In this document: one piece after another, positions 44,815 to 57,581 of the stretch
How the letters are laid out: each line of letters starts with the position of its first letter
Numbering within the stretch: the first letter of the stretch is position 1
Assembly: GCF_032362555.1 (NCBI RefSeq)
Contig: NC_083526.1
Span: 4,422,001 to 4,486,000, forward strand
Reading direction: 5' to 3'
Origin: Amyelois transitella
Taxonomy: Eukaryota; Arthropoda; Insecta; Lepidoptera; Pyralidae
Length of the DNA: 64,000 nt
Position numbers and translations under genes: made by a program
Notes under the pieces: model-generated
Database searches by the model: none
What the model was told of the DNA's origin: nothing
Seen by the model: the letters and a program-made list of their open reading frames with translations, nothing else

Positions 44815-45005
44815 AGCTTGGTGGTTGATTCGGTAAGATGCACGGTTAAAATGGGCGATGCGCAGAAAGGCACAGGTTCGAATCCCACCTTGGCCATTTT
44901 ATAATGACTATTTTCGAAGTTATGCAAGTACATTAGTTTCAATCAAGTGAGGTGAGGTGAGGAAAACATCGTGAGAAAGAAAACCTGTAATTCAACGCAG
45001 ACGAA
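44815..45005 (+). mobile_element. family G tRNA-like SINE
   Basis: GGGAGCTTGGTGGTTGATTC is followed by a box B string, ACAGGTTCGAATCCCACCTT, then GGCCATTTTATAATGACTATTTTCG and a GTGAGGTGAGGTGAGGAAAACATCGTGAG segment. The box B and the family-F-like GAAAACATCGTGAG ending suggest a SINE with a tail borrowed from another element. It is the only clear copy here. Confidence 0.55.
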
Positions 45006-47500
45006 GTCGTCGGCAGCATCTTGTATACAAAAAAATACTGAACAACATATTCTTGTATTAGAGATATGATGTTCCGTTATAGATACAATGTTCCTTTGTG
45101 TTATAAATAGGATGAAAAGAAGACAGTTTATTTACGACAGACCAACAAAACAAAAATTTGTCAACACAAACTGTGTCACGAGGGCAGCGTGTGAGGCCAA
45201 TAATAAGCCGTCCCTTCTCCCTTCAACTGTTCTGAAATACGTCGGACAAATAGAAAACTTGTCAAGACCTTTCCAACTATTTTCTTCACATAGACATTTA
45301 TAGGAAATAGACTGGTCATCACGATGATTAATGTAGCACACTTTGAACACAAAGGTGAACAAGTAGACAATACATTAGTTTACCCTTTTTCGGACAGTTT
45401 TAATATTTTATTTATATAGTAACTTAAATAAATAAATAACAAACTATATCTCTACTTAAATAAAAAGACAGAAATGCTATCTTGCCATTTTACCTTGTGT
45501 CAATAGCCCAAAACTTCATATTATTGATTTTGTTAATAATTATGGCCTTGCCTCCATGAGATCCCTTCTACTGCAAATATTTATTGATCCTAATGACCGC
45601 ATAATAATGGTGTGAATTACGAGCTAAAGCGAGTTAAAATTATTGGAAACTTAATCTTTCTGTTCAGATTCTATCCTATCTATCCTGGTAATATCTCTAT
45701 GGCCTGTCCATCCAACATATTCTTTAGGAGAAACAAGAAAGGAAGAAAGAAAAATTTTTTGCGCAAAAGGTGACATTACATTGTTCATAATAATAAAAAA
45801 AAAATTACATGATGCGACCAAAATGATTTCCACTTTGTATACTCGTATGCATGTGTATGATAGGTAATCATACAAGGTAGGTACATTAATCATATTTTCA
45901 TTAATAATTCTGCACCGCTCTTTCAGTTTCGAGATTGTAATCATTGTTTTATATCTTTGATAAAATCATTTTCACAATGGTCATAAAATAATAGTGATAG
46001 TTTTGGTTAAGTACAGTATTGTATGAAAAATATTATCACTACTATGCTCCACTGATAGAGCCATTTTTTAGAAAGATTCATGTGTAAATTTGATAACAAT
46101 CGATACTTTTACGGTGAGAGAAAACACAACGTGGTCACTTTGTGTTAACACCTGACTTACCTTACCAGAATCATAGTCAAAAGTGCATCCCATGACCCGC
46201 TGCAGAAAGGTGAGTATGTAACCGCGACTAACGCTAAGAGGAAGAAAAACAGATAAAGTATGAATTTTCCAAGAAATGCCTTGCTGTAGACCAGGTAAGC
46301 CTAAAACTTATTTTAAATCTAAATAATATTCATTCTTCCAGTAAAATTGATGAATTTCCCCTCACTAATAGTATAACAAGCAATATTACTCCAAATTCAC
46401 GCATACGTGACAAATTCAATTACTTTGCTCTGAGCGAGCAAATTTGAGCAAAATCAATATTATCCTCTATCCGATGGTACAGTACATATTGCACAAAATT
46501 ATTTTCGGAACTTGGAATTCTACTTTTGTGGTCTCTCTACTCCATAAGGAATAAAGACTTGATAAAGGTCTGTATGAAAGTTAGGCAAACATAAAGTACT
46601 TATGCAAAATACCCAATAGAATACATTATAAATTTTTATGATGGCCCTTAAATTGGATATAAGTGAGAACTTGAACATCTGCATGTTTTCCGTCCTTCGA
46701 AAAATCACACATACGTGACTAAATCCGAACCTCGGCCCTTTGAACATATTGAACTCATACTTCAAAGAGGGAATACTGTGTACGTATATTCATAAATACA
46801 TATATCACGTAATAATCCCTAACGGAGTAGATAGAGCCATCGAAAAAGAAGAGATAAATGCTCCTGAAAAGTTACTTACATACCTATAGTCACGTATATG
46901 CCAACATAAGTATGCCTGTATATATATTACTACTACTTACTCCATATAAAATAAACATACACATTACATTATGTTTTCTCAAATATTTTCGTCAACGTTT
47001 AACTCCGTAAGCACGATTGATAACTTTAGCTCAAATTTTATCGGACAGATAACGATAGCAACTCTGACAAACTTTTGTAAAACTTTGTTCGTATCTCCCG
47101 AACTCGTTTCCCGGTAATTCGAATACTTTCGACGATATGTCGCGGAAAATTTCATGTATATTGAATAATGTAATAAATAGACTGCGTAATTCACAAAATG
47201 TTCCTACAAAGAATGTGCTGATTCGTTATTACGCCGAAAGTTTCAGAATTAATGTTTGTAACTCTTTCACTTTTGCAAAACTTCTAAATACCAACACACC
47301 TTGTCGGGAAAAGGCGTAACGTATAAATAAAGGTTGGTAATAAGAGGCAAGTAATAACCGATTTTTGATGATTTGGTACAGAGATAGAATTTGCCCTGAA
47401 GAAGAACATAGACTTTTTATTGCGAAGAAGACAACAACGCGGGCGAAGTCACAGGCAAAAGCTAGTACATAATAAATAATATAGTCATACGAATAAGATA
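45006..47500. other. intergenic with minor repeat debris
   Basis: A family F-like minus fragment lies at about 46150-46250 (AAAGTGCATCCCATGACCCG, GTAACCGCGACTAACGCTAAGAGGAAG). Decayed family A pieces are near 46525-46565 and 46795-46840. Family D complement is near 47440-47466 (GCGGGCGAAGTCACAGGCAAAAGCTAG). Open frames in this interval show no coding hallmarks. Confidence 0.45.
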
Positions 47501-47693
47501 TTCGTCTCACGTATATCACTTGCAGGGTAGACACAGCCAACAGTCTTGAAAAGACTGAAAGGCCACGTTCAGCTGTATGGCTTTATGATGGAATTGAGAT
47601 TCAAAAAGTGACAGGTTGCTAGGTCATCGCCTAATAGAACACATGGCTGTCGTAAAAGGCGACTGAAGTATAGGCTCATGAACATGGGATTGA
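47501..47693. mobile_element. two opposed family A fragments
   Basis: 47501-47635 is minus-oriented (GTATATCACTTGCAGGGTAG, CAGTCTTGAAAAGACTGAAAG, GAATTGAGATTCAAAAAGTG). 47641-47693 is plus-oriented (GGCTGTCGTAAAAGGCGACTG, GTATAGGCTCATGAACATGG). They meet head to head. Confidence 0.65.
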
Positions 47694-47817
47694 TTGTAAA
47701 ATCTACCTTTCTATCTTTTAGCACACAAGTATGTGGCCATATGTCTGTTCGTACACTATCCGGGTACTCTGGAATGAAAGCCAATCACGAAATGTAGGTG
47801 GTAGATTCGCAAAGTTC

Positions 47818-48238
47818 ATGTAAGCTGTCTATAAAGCTGTTAAGGTAGGTGCCCACTTTCGTCTAGGTATATTCTGAACTAGATTTAAATCCAATTACGT
47901 GATTGAACGATTTTACTTAATGTTGCATTTCCTATTGTTTAGCAGGACCATAATGGTGATGCATCAGGTGTTCCAGATCTTAGATTCGTCATCAGAAAAT
48001 GCTCATCATTGTGAACAACTTATGTAAGCTGTCTATAAAGCTGTTAAGGTAGGCACCCACTTTCGTCTATATTCTGAACTAGATTTAAATCCAACTAGTT
48101 GATGCCCGCGACTTCAATCACGTGACTGAACGATTTTACTTAATATTGCATTTCCTATTGTTTAGCAGGACCATAATGGTGCTGCTTCAGGTGTTCCAGA
48201 TCTTAGATTTTTATACGTCATCAGAAAATGCTCATCAG
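47818..48238 (+). repeat. tandem duplication, two ~204-bp units
   Basis: ATGTAAGCTGTCTATAAAGC starts both units (47818 and 48022). Both contain CTGAACTAGATTTAAATCCAA, TTTCCTATTGTTTAGCAGGA and CATCAGAAAATGCTCATCA in order. The second unit keeps a piece missing from the first (ACTAGTTGATGCCCGCGACTTCAATCACGTGA, a family D head). The second is therefore closer to the ancestral state and the first has a small deletion. Confidence 0.9.
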
Positions 48239-49213
48239 GCTGACTTTTGTTATGGCGTCATTTCTATATTAATTAAAGTATAGCTAAGCTGGAACATCAT
48301 GGGTCTCCATCGAGAATTCTAGATTTTAAAATAATTTATAGCCTGTATGTTCTCCAAGCCTAATAGCTTTATAACAAAAAAGTTTCATTCCATATTGTAT
48401 AGTAACTCCGGCGATAAGCTTGTACAAACAAACAGAATTCTTTGTATAAAACTGTTTCTTCATCTACACCTACTCCCATTGTAATCTAATTCAATCGTTT
48501 CCGTAACGAATTCCTTGTGTTTATGGGCAAACACCTTTAGAGCCCACCATAGAAGGCATGTTGATGTGGTCTGCTGGCATCTGCGGCAAGTTTTGACGGT
48601 TATTTCATTAAACTTTTCGCTTAAACCCCTTTCATGCCGCTTCCTGTGTCTATCACGTGGCGGCTATGATTGGTCGTGATCGGCAAACGATATGCTGTTT
48701 TATTTTCTGCATGCGAGAGACTAAAGTTCTAAAACAATGTAGCTTGGACCCAAAAATGCCTGTCATACTAAATTGATTTTACGTCGGCTTGGTTTTATCG
48801 TATTATTTCGTGAAACATTCTGTTTGTTGATATTTTTAAGTGGGATTCGTTCGCATCAAAACATTTGTCTTATATTAACTTATATACATATACGGTGTAG
48901 ACAGAGCCACCAGAACGTGGCCACGTTCAGCTAGGTGGCTTAGTGATAAAATTAAAATTCATTAAAAGGTACAATATAAATACATTCAGGCATTTTCTTC
49001 TGTACGGGACTCGATTCCATTAATACGATAATAACTCTCATGCTTTACTCACTTTCACGATGTAAACTTTAAAGCAGTGTTACACTGTTAATAGGCGAAT
49101 TTAATACTCTAATTTAAAAGCGATTGTTTTAAACTAAAGGTTTAATTCGGATCTTTTTTAATAAAAGCATTAATAAAATCAATGTCATCACTACACATCA
49201 TAAAGTTAAGAGC
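48239..49213. other. intergenic; family A fragment
   Basis: A minus family A fragment at about 48888-48965 reads ATACATATACGGTGTAGACA, GAGCCACCAGAACGTGGCCA and CACGTTCAGCTAGGTGGCTT. A GC-richer patch at 48540-48720 has no recognised content. Confidence 0.45.
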
Positions 49214-49346
49214 CCTATTTTCTGTGTCTGCGCTAATTTCGAGAAGTTGTGGACGGATTTTGTTCTTGTTTGAAATATTGGAAAGACGTATTTTCTGAGG
49301 AATGTTCATATCTGTAAATGCTTCCCGTGCGAATTCGTGACGGGTC
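49214..49346 (+). repeat. repeat H, copy 2
   Basis: Its blocks GTGGACGGATTTTGTTCTTG, TTGGAAAGACGTATTTTCTGAGG and AAATGCTTCCCGTGCGAA parallel the copy at 14476-14630. The GTGCGAATTCGTGACGGGTC end suggests similarity to family D-type repeats. Confidence 0.65.
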
Positions 49347-52119
49347 AGTATTTATTCATATCGATAAATAAAGAAGCTAGTGTTTAGTCCAAATACTAAA
49401 ACCGAACATAAAAATAGGCTGCGTTACTTCAATAGGTTTCTGGTCATGAAGTGAATGGAAGACGGCAAGTGTCTAGTCTAAAGATTAAACACTCTCAGGG
49501 CTTTGCATTACAGAAACATTGTAATAGGTGGACCCCAAGCTCCACACATAATTCTGGCGTTTTGTTCCTCCTACAAAACCTTTTAAGCTTTTATCAGACA
49601 TGACATTATGCTTTATCGAGAATTGTGAATAATCCTGTTATTGTCAAAAAGAAATTGCAAAATGAGCAAGGCCAGGCACTGATTTTATACTCTTTTTTGA
49701 TTGATAATTTCCAGAAAATTCTATTACGACGACAATATGAAACGAAATCATATTCCCATTTTTTTAATTACTAAAAACCTATTCAATAAAACTTTTTGTA
49801 GAAAAACTTTTACAGACAAAAGCTTTTAATGTAAAACTGTTACCATTGAAAGTTTTCCGTTCCGTTACCGCAAACTTTGAATCTGTCGAAAACGAATGCT
49901 CTCAACACAAAACATCGAAACTGCAGATGACAAGCCCATTTCACACTCACATTACATCTAAATTACTTACGAAATAACAAGTAAATAAATTCGATTTAAG
50001 TAGATTTTTGCCAAAACAGTGAAATTTCCCTTCCTTTATATAGATGTCGTAGCACTAAAAGGCTAAAACACTAACAACTTGTACATCGAAAATTGGCAAA
50101 TACTTACAAACTAGTCGTAAACTCCGGATTTATCATTGTAGCCGATCGCGATAACTAATCTATTCTACAGTTTGTCACATTTTCGCTTTTGAAACTATCA
50201 GCTAAATGTGATCAACCAGAATGTTGGATGATCTCCCCAATAAACAAGGAATTTGTGGTAATAGTCTAGAAAAATTGTCCATATAGCTTTATTTCTGTAA
50301 TTCAATTACGTTTATATTTTCAGTGCATAGCAAAACCACAGCATGTTCACATATGATGCGGTTTTACAGTTTCAACAAAATGAAGTAAATATTTCAATGT
50401 AATCTGAGTTTAACAAACCAAAAGGTACTTATTACTGTATATAAATCGGCACATTCTTAATTTATTAAGGCCCCACGTACAGCTTGCTCTAATGAGAATA
50501 ATCCCTTCTTCGAATAGACGTCACGTTTAGATGAGTTTTGTAAATCGATAAGTGTAATTGAATCAAAGACCCATAGAAACTCATTCCAGAGAGAAAAGCA
50601 ACCAAAAACAATATATAAAGAGCGTACAAGTAACTTAATACTTGCTTCAATCTGGGGCCTCAGCCATTCAATTAGGTAATCTGATTGGTAGATAAACCTT
50701 AAGACGATTTCTGGGTCCTTTTAAAAGATCAAGATATTCGGGAGATCCTTTTAACGCAATGGAAAAATGTGTTCCGATTTACGCCATTTTGTTTTACTGT
50801 TTTTTGTAAAAGATTACGTTGCAATGTAGGTTAGTGAGAGATTACGCTAAAAAAAGGTGTTTAGGTCAAATACAAATCTAAAATACTTAAATGATAGCAA
50901 AAATAGATGTATATTAATTAGTATATAATTAGTTGGCCACATTTAGATATGGTAGTAGGTATTTGAACCTGTTCCCCCACATGCATTACTTGCATTTTAT
51001 CCGAGCACCTTAACCGTTCGACCACCGGCGCGGTAGTATTTACCAAATATTCTGCCCAATTTGATTTATAGTTCTATCCATATTCGGGCCATTTCTATTA
51101 TGATCGATGTCCTACGCGGGTGTCCCCAAATAATATTACTTTTATCAGCATGACGGATTGTTATGGCCGACAAGTTGTATGGACTTTTGGTATGGTAAAG
51201 TTATAGTACACTAGCTTCCGCCCGCAACTTCGTCCGCGTGGTGTTTTTCGATAACAAGTACGCCTTCCTCAGAGTAGACTCTATCACTGTACCAAATTTC
51301 ATCAAAATCTTTTCAGTAATTTAGATGTGAAAGTTCCTCGTCCTGAATTTTTATTGTTTAAGAAAATTTTAACAGCATGATAAATATAAATGTTATAAAA
51401 TAAGTACCTAACTTGTAAACAGCTTTTCATAAAAACAATGAGAAGGAAAGAGTGGTGAAAAATTTACTCTCCCATACAAATTAGATGATCAGTATCGATC
51501 TTACTTCTTTGTATGGGAAAATAAATAAAACTTTTTTCTACATAAATATTTATTTTAAAGGAAACCTACTCCGTTTCATCGTCCAAACATGTCGTGAAAT
51601 TTTCTTAAACCAAATAAAAATTCACGCTGTAGGTATTTAGTTCGCCGTTTCTTCTTCCTCCTGGATTTAGTCCCGGTTGCATCCTCATCACTCTGGAGAA
51701 GATCCCGGTGTATGCCTTTGACCATGTATCCTGTTTTGGATGTGTCTGTCTGTATATAGGTATATGACGTCTCTATATCCTGTTTGGCTGACCATTGGCT
51801 ATATCTACCTAATAAGGTAGATATGGTCTACAGATGGTCTACAGATTAAACATCATCAATAAATAGTGACAGACTGACAAGAAACAAAAAAAGTAAAGTT
51901 GATTATTCAAAAGAGGTTTGAAAACGATTACCATCATCCATTTTGTACTGAATATATTGAAATTATCATAATTTCAATCTTTCGATATTTCATGAGGCTT
52001 TCAACGATTTATTCTTAGCTTTAACGGCTTCAGTACCAAGAGACACCAGTTACAAAAGCTTATAAAGAAGAGTAGATTGTACCTACTTACATACATATTA
52101 AATGTATGTATGTAAGTCT
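49347..52119. other. intergenic with family D and F fragments
   Basis: A family D head lies at about 51211-51245 (CTAGCTTCCGCCCGCAACTT). A family F fragment lies at about 51648-51740 (CTTCTTCCTCCTGGATTTAG, CACTCTGGAGAAGATCCCGG). A degraded tRNA-like box region is near 50970-51030. No gene is supported. Confidence 0.5.
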
Positions 52120-52250
52120 TTTTACGCCACAAGGGATACAGACGGGCCAACAGACTCTGCAGCAGCACTGACAGGTTGCTGGCCCATATCCTAAAAGAGG
52201 AATCCTATGTTTATAAGCCTATACCTTAGTCGCCTTTTACGACATCCACT
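52120..52250 (-). mobile_element. family A retroposon, degenerate
   Basis: ACGCCACAAGGGATACAGAC, GACAGGTTGCTGGCCCATAT, CCTTAGTCGCCTTTTACGAC. The tail has become the palindromic ACTTACATACATATTAAATGTATGTATGTAAGT at 52085-52117. Confidence 0.6.
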
Positions 52251-53295
52251 TTTTTCCTATTGGTGCTATGGAATATATAGAACCATATCGTCCATTTGTC
52301 GACATTACATAAAATAAAATTTATCTCATAAACTTGGGATTCTTAGACTTTATAAACTTGAGAATGCTGCCTAACTAGCAACCGGACACCCATAAGAATC
52401 TTATTAATTCCATTATTAATTAAGCCCTCCAAGGCGCTGAGGAAGATGAATGACTCCTTCATTTACTTGTCTAAATGTGTACCAAAAAGAATAAAATTTT
52501 AATAAATTCACTGGTACCCCATGAAGGAATAAGTAATAATAAGGCTCCTAGGAAACTTAGTAACAAGATCATCTATAAATCTCATAGTTCTAACGTTTAC
52601 ATCTTCCAAATAGGTGTTTTGATTGGAAACTGTTTTGCAGGGCATTCGACTTCGACTGAGCAATATCGAAGTGCAATTAAACGTCTCCCGGCGCGAAATT
52701 ATTTCCGACAAGAAGCTTGTAACCATGAAAGAATATATAAATTTAAAATTTTGTTTATTTCAAATTACTTCTAATTACCTCTTAACTCGGACTTATAGCA
52801 CAAGTCTCAAGTCTTACATTGGGACAAGCTCAATACAAATTCAATTTCAATTAAAACTCCACTCGGTTCTTACTCCTTGGCTTCCTGTGAGAAATCACGT
52901 TTTGATCTGTATCGGAATGAACGCTTTCTTGTGTTTAGAAAAGTTATCTAGGACCTAGATTAAGTACTTATATAGATTCCTACATATTTAATTCTTTAGG
53001 TATCTGTATGCACCAGATTTAGGTATATGCAAATTATTTCGTACTCTTTGGATGCATGAGTAAGTACCTAAACCAATCTACTTACAATACCTAAGCGATT
53101 TTATTTCAAATTATGCCAAACGCTATTTGCTCGTGCCTTATAACGTGGAAATTTTCGTAAATTAGTTTTTTATATCTTTAGGTTAAACTTAAATAGGTAC
53201 GTACCTACTTAAAATCTTAACTCAATTTAAAATATGAATGGAAAAGTTTTCATTGTTAACAAAAACATTTATGTAAAAGATTTGGATGAAACTAT
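52251..53295. other. intergenic, overlapping open frames without recognised product
   Basis: Around 52475-52780 three frames are open at once. One follows an acceptor-like TGTTTTGCAG at 52632-52641. No domain or matching donor is evident, so no exon is called. Confidence 0.4.
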
Positions 53296-53303
53296 GAGTA
53301 ACA

Positions 53304-53544
53304 TGCATACATATGGTCACGCCTTTATCCCTTGTGGGGTAGACAGAGCCAACAGTCTTGAAAAGACTGAAAACACTACTTAGATTGAACTGAGATCTAA
53401 ATAGTGACAGGTTGCTAGTCCATCGCCTAAAAAAAGAATCCCACATTTGTAAGCCTATCCCTTAGTCGCCTTTTACAACATCCATGGGAAAGAAATGGAG
53501 TGGTCCTATTCTTTTTTGTATTTTTGCCGGGAACCACATGGCAC
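53304..53544 (-). mobile_element. family A retroposon, full-length, 8-bp duplication
   Basis: It runs from the tail GCATACATATGGTCACGCC to the 5' hairpin end (TGCCGGGAACCACATGGCAC). GAGTAACA is repeated at 53296-53303 and 53545-53552. The middle has a small deletion around the CACGTTCAGCTATTTGG block. Confidence 0.85.
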
Positions 53545-53552
53545 GAGTAACA

Positions 53553-54527
53553 AAGCTTACCTATACCTACATCCTACCCTATACACGCCAGCGACACAGC
53601 TTCAATACGTAAAAATACAGCTTACATGGCTTACATCTAAATATATGCATTAGTTACTAAAATTCAATTTACTGAAAATGTAGTTTTTTTACAGCTTTGT
53701 TAGCTGTAATTCTAGTTAGATTCTATAATTTCTTATTCCAGAAAATAAAACGGTAAACACCATACAAACAATGTGAATATTGTCGGTTAATTAACATTAC
53801 GCTAAACGCGCATCAAAACTAGTTAATCAACGATATGGCGGGAAAGCCAAACCTCATCTTGCTGCCATATTTGTTGTTTGAAATTGGAAATTTGAAATTG
53901 GAATTTGGGTGTTTATTTACAGAATAAATATGTAATGAGTTGCAGAAATTATTATAATATCGATCTATCTATGAAGCAATAAATATAAATATAATAAGTA
54001 CGTCCGTAAGTAAGTCCTTACCATTAACTGAACTTAAAGTGCCGTGTGGTTTCCGGCACCTTAGAATAGGACCACTGCCTCTATTTACTATTGATGTCGT
54101 AAAAGGCGACATAGGGAATAGGTACTCATTCATCCATGCTGACCTGGTGGCAAAGAAAAAATAATGAGTGCCAGCTGTTTCTCTCCCGTGCAGATTATAA
54201 AAATCAAGAAAATAAACTTGGAATTCTTATTTTATGCGATGGATTAGAAACCTGTCACTATTTGAATGTTTCTTTGGTCCCGCGAGGACTCAGGGACAAA
54301 TTGCAACGTGGGTAGAATCCATTATCGTATGCCACTGTCATAGTTTGTAATAAGTCAAAGTCAAATCGGACAAAAACTAAATCTAGTAGGTTCTTGACAG
54401 AAGTTCTTGACTTCTCTGTGAGAAAAAAATAAAATTTATTTATTCATTCTGTTAATTTTAACTTGATTGTTTAAAAAAGACGCAACTAGTTCTTTCAATA
54501 AAGAATTTATTTAACTTAACATACACT
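53553..54527. other. Prx3 upstream region with a family A copy
   Basis: A plus-oriented family A copy occupies 54039-54268 and carries ~90 bp of unrelated sequence after GTAAAAGGCGACATAGGG. The ~260 bp nearest the Prx3 start codon are AT-rich with no clear TATA/initiator pair. GATATGGCGGGAAAGCC near 53832 is a GC-richer spot of unknown role. Confidence 0.4.
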
Positions 54528-57135
54528 ATGTCCTTCATTTTAAGACAGTTTACCCGTAAGGTTAGTACAAGCAAAAATTTTTACTTATCATCTATTTACA
54601 TTCTAAACTCACGAATATTGGTTGTAATTCAGATTTTGATCAACAGGTCCTTGCGCCGGCTATTTCTACAACTAGCAAATTTAATTTCTCTACCAGTAAG
54701 TGCATATTAATATTTTTAAAGACAAAATTATCATTATATAACCTATAAACTTTTTGTAAATAGAAGATGTACCTACCACATCCTAATTAGTGCGAGAATT
54801 CCCTACAGAACCTGTAGATACGAACATGTAGTATACAGGTTCGTTTTCAAATAAAAGTTCTATTTCTTTTTTACATATACCAATATTTAATTTTTATTTT
54901 CCAGCCAGTACAGCACTAGCTCCAAGGATCCAGAAACCAGCACCAGACTTTGCCGCCACAGCCGTTGTAAACGGCGAGTTCAACAAATTGAAGCTCTCTG
55001 ACTACAGTGGGAAATATGTGGTTCTCTTCTTCTATCCTTTGGACTTGTAAGTAATAAATGTAAAATGAGATATTGTATTTTTTTAATTCTACAACTGGTA
55101 TATTAAAATTTTCAAAAAACATCCACCTAAACTTTGTCAAAATCCAATAATTTCATTAAACTCTCATTAAACCCTCGTATCAGATATACATAACAATATG
55201 AATATGGTAAATGTAGTTTTTAAATTATGTATTTTACCAATTCAAGAAGACATTGTTAAATTTGGAGAATCAGTAGGTTTGACATTTCATACCTATTATT
55301 TGTTTTTTTTTATTTTAAATATCAATCTTGTCTGATATACACATAAAACTACCCTTATAAGAAATAAATAACAATGTGAAGATGGTAAATGTAGTTATTT
55401 AAACGTAACAATTTATCCATATCATATTGATATGTGAGTTGTGGAGGTTTGACAATTCATACCTTTACTTTCTTTTTTATTTTAAATGTCAATTGTAAAC
55501 TATATTCATTTTTAACTTTTCAGCACATTTGTCTGCCCGACTGAGCTCATAGCATTCAGCGACAAAGCCAGGGAGTTTGAGAACATTGACTGTCAAGTGA
55601 TTGGTGTCTCTACGGACTCTGAGTTCAGCCATCTTGCTTGGATCAATACACCTAGAAAGGTAGTAATTAACTTTTGTCAAATTTTACATTTAATTCAAAT
55701 AGCTTAAAATTGGATTCAATAATACATTAGAAATATAAATCTTTATCTGTGTCCAAGATACCTTTAAGTAATAAAATTGTTTGCATTAAAAAAATATATA
55801 TATTGAAAATTTTCTCAAGCTTGAGCTGTAGAATATACATCTAAAATTTTATGAACTAACAGGCTACCTAAGAAAGAATACAAAGAAACTTAAGACAGTT
55901 TTGAAACTTAACAACCTAGATAATATTTAGTTCAAAGCATCATAAGTAAATTTATATTGCAGGATGGTGGTCTAGGAAAACTGGATATTCCATTGTTGGC
56001 TGACTACAAGAAGACCATATCACAGGACTATGATGTACTGCTTGACGATGGATTTGCCCTACGAGGTAACATTTTCCACCATGCTCCAGAGCAATTGCCT
56101 GCTTTAGTTAATTCATGTATCCAAATGGATTCATCGTTATACTGGCAGTAGTTCCGGTTGCATCTTCACCTGAAAAGTGGAACCAAACTTTTAGTCCACA
56201 TTGAGTTGCTTTGCTTAAACTTAAACCAAAATTCCCTAGTTTATAACCCTTTCTATACTATAAACTTTACCAATCGGCGAGAAAAGAAAGAGCACTACAT
56301 TTTACTTTTTTATTTGGCCAGTGTCTAATCACAAATGTTGACAAGGCAAAAATGTCATCTTCTCACTCTTACTGTTAACTTCAAAAATTGAGAAAGAATG
56401 ATAAGCTAAATCATATTCTGTATATAACTCCAGTATGTGTTATAAATTTATTTCAGGTCTATTCATCATTGACAAGAAGGGAATCCTGAGGCACATGTCA
56501 GTCAATGACCTGCCGGTCGGAAGGTCTGTTGACGAGACCTTGAGGCTGGTTAAGGCGTTCCAATTTGCTGATAAACACGGTGAAGGTTTGTAGAAAGAAA
56601 TTTATGTATAACGTATGAATATTGTCATATAAAAAAGTTTTTTAAAACATCAAAAGTTAAGTAAGTGTAAAGGGGCCCAACAGAAATGCATTGCCTACTT
56701 ATGTACTGGATTAAATATTTTATCTTTTCTTGATAGAATGACAGTTACTTTTTAGTACCATTTTAGCCATTCCCTGAAGCATATTGAACTTGAAATGAAT
56801 CAGTCAATCGGAAATAAACGCTTTGTGTTTTAATAAATTTACCAGGGGGCATTTATATGTATGTCGTAAAATTCGCGATCAAAGTGAAAGCGAAATAAGT
56901 TTCTTCAAGTTAGTTCCAAGGACGTTTCCACAAATATCAGCGCCAGAAAAAATATAGTCACCATTTTGGCATCGGCACTGAAATGCAGTATACATTATAG
57001 GTCGGCGTGCGAATCTCTATTTATATTTCTTTTTCTATTTCAGTATGCCCAGCAAACTGGAATCCGGACAATAATGCTGACACAATCAAACCCAACCCGA
57101 AGGAAAGCAAGGAATACTTCAAAAAAGCTAATTAA
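54528..57135 (+). CDS. Prx3: peroxiredoxin 3, mitochondrial typical 2-Cys peroxiredoxin
   Basis: A thioredoxin-dependent peroxidase that removes H2O2 in the mitochondrial matrix. Exons are 54528-54560, 54647-54695, 54905-55046, 55524-55659, 55963-56065, 56457-56585 and 57044-57135. They total 684 nt, 227 residues. All introns are GT-AG and phases match. The presequence begins [11 protein letters not shown], like insect Prx3 proteins, and continues [17 protein letters not shown]. The AhpC/TSA domain follows: peroxidatic Cys79 in FYPLDFTFVCPTE, Arg/Trp region at WINTPRKDGGLG, and resolving Cys199 in HGEVCPANW. GGLG (122-125) and C-terminal YF (222-223) are the motifs tied to sensitivity to over-oxidation. 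Intron 1 is short and ambiguous: 54561-54646 is preferred, but 54556-54632 also keeps frame and gives 230 residues. Mitochondrial identity is inferred from the presequence and Prx3-like sequence. Confidence 0.93.
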
Positions 57136-57277
57136 GAAAGTAAACATAGTTTCAAATTAAGTTTATAGTTTACAGAGTTCTTTACTGTTGTGCAACTGTT
57201 TTTACAAAATATTTAGCATTTATTGTGCAATATTATTCACTTTCAAAAAGTTCCGTTTAAAGTAATTGTTTTATTAC

Positions 57278-57283
57278 ATTAAA
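57278..57283 (+). terminator. Prx3 candidate polyadenylation signal
   Basis: ATTAAA, a common variant signal, lies 143 bases after the stop in a T-rich context. AATAAA at about 57992 is a more distal alternative. Confidence 0.35.
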
Positions 57284-57377
57284 CGCATTTACTGTATCAC
57301 AAACTTTATCGTGAATTGTTTAATTTAGTTTTACTCTTTCGATGTCTCTACAAATAGCTGTTATTTTTCTTTGTTAT

Positions 57378-57581
57378 TACATCCTACTACTATTATAAAG
57401 GCGAAAGTTTGTATGGATGTTTGTTACTCTTTCACGCAAAAACTACTGAACCGATTACCATGAAATTTGGTATGTAGGTAGCTGAAGACCCAGAATAACA
57501 CATAGGCTACTTTTTATCCCAGAGTTCCCGCGGGATTGATAGGGTTTCCATGCGGACGAAGTCGCGGGCGGCCTCTAGTTA
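57378..57581 (-). mobile_element. family D dispersed repeat (GTCGCGGGCGG head)
   Basis: In complement it starts CTAGAGGCCGCCCGCGACTT, continues GGGATAAAAAGTAGCCTATG, TGGGTCTTCAGCTACCTACAT and TTTTTGCGTGAAAGAGTAAC, and ends CTTTCGCCTTTATAATAGTAG. It parallels the copy at 19553. Confidence 0.75.

Noticed and set aside
54916..56151. Separate open frames within the Prx3 locus
   Set aside because: They are exon read-throughs into introns or antisense shadows; splice phases tie the real exons into one gene.
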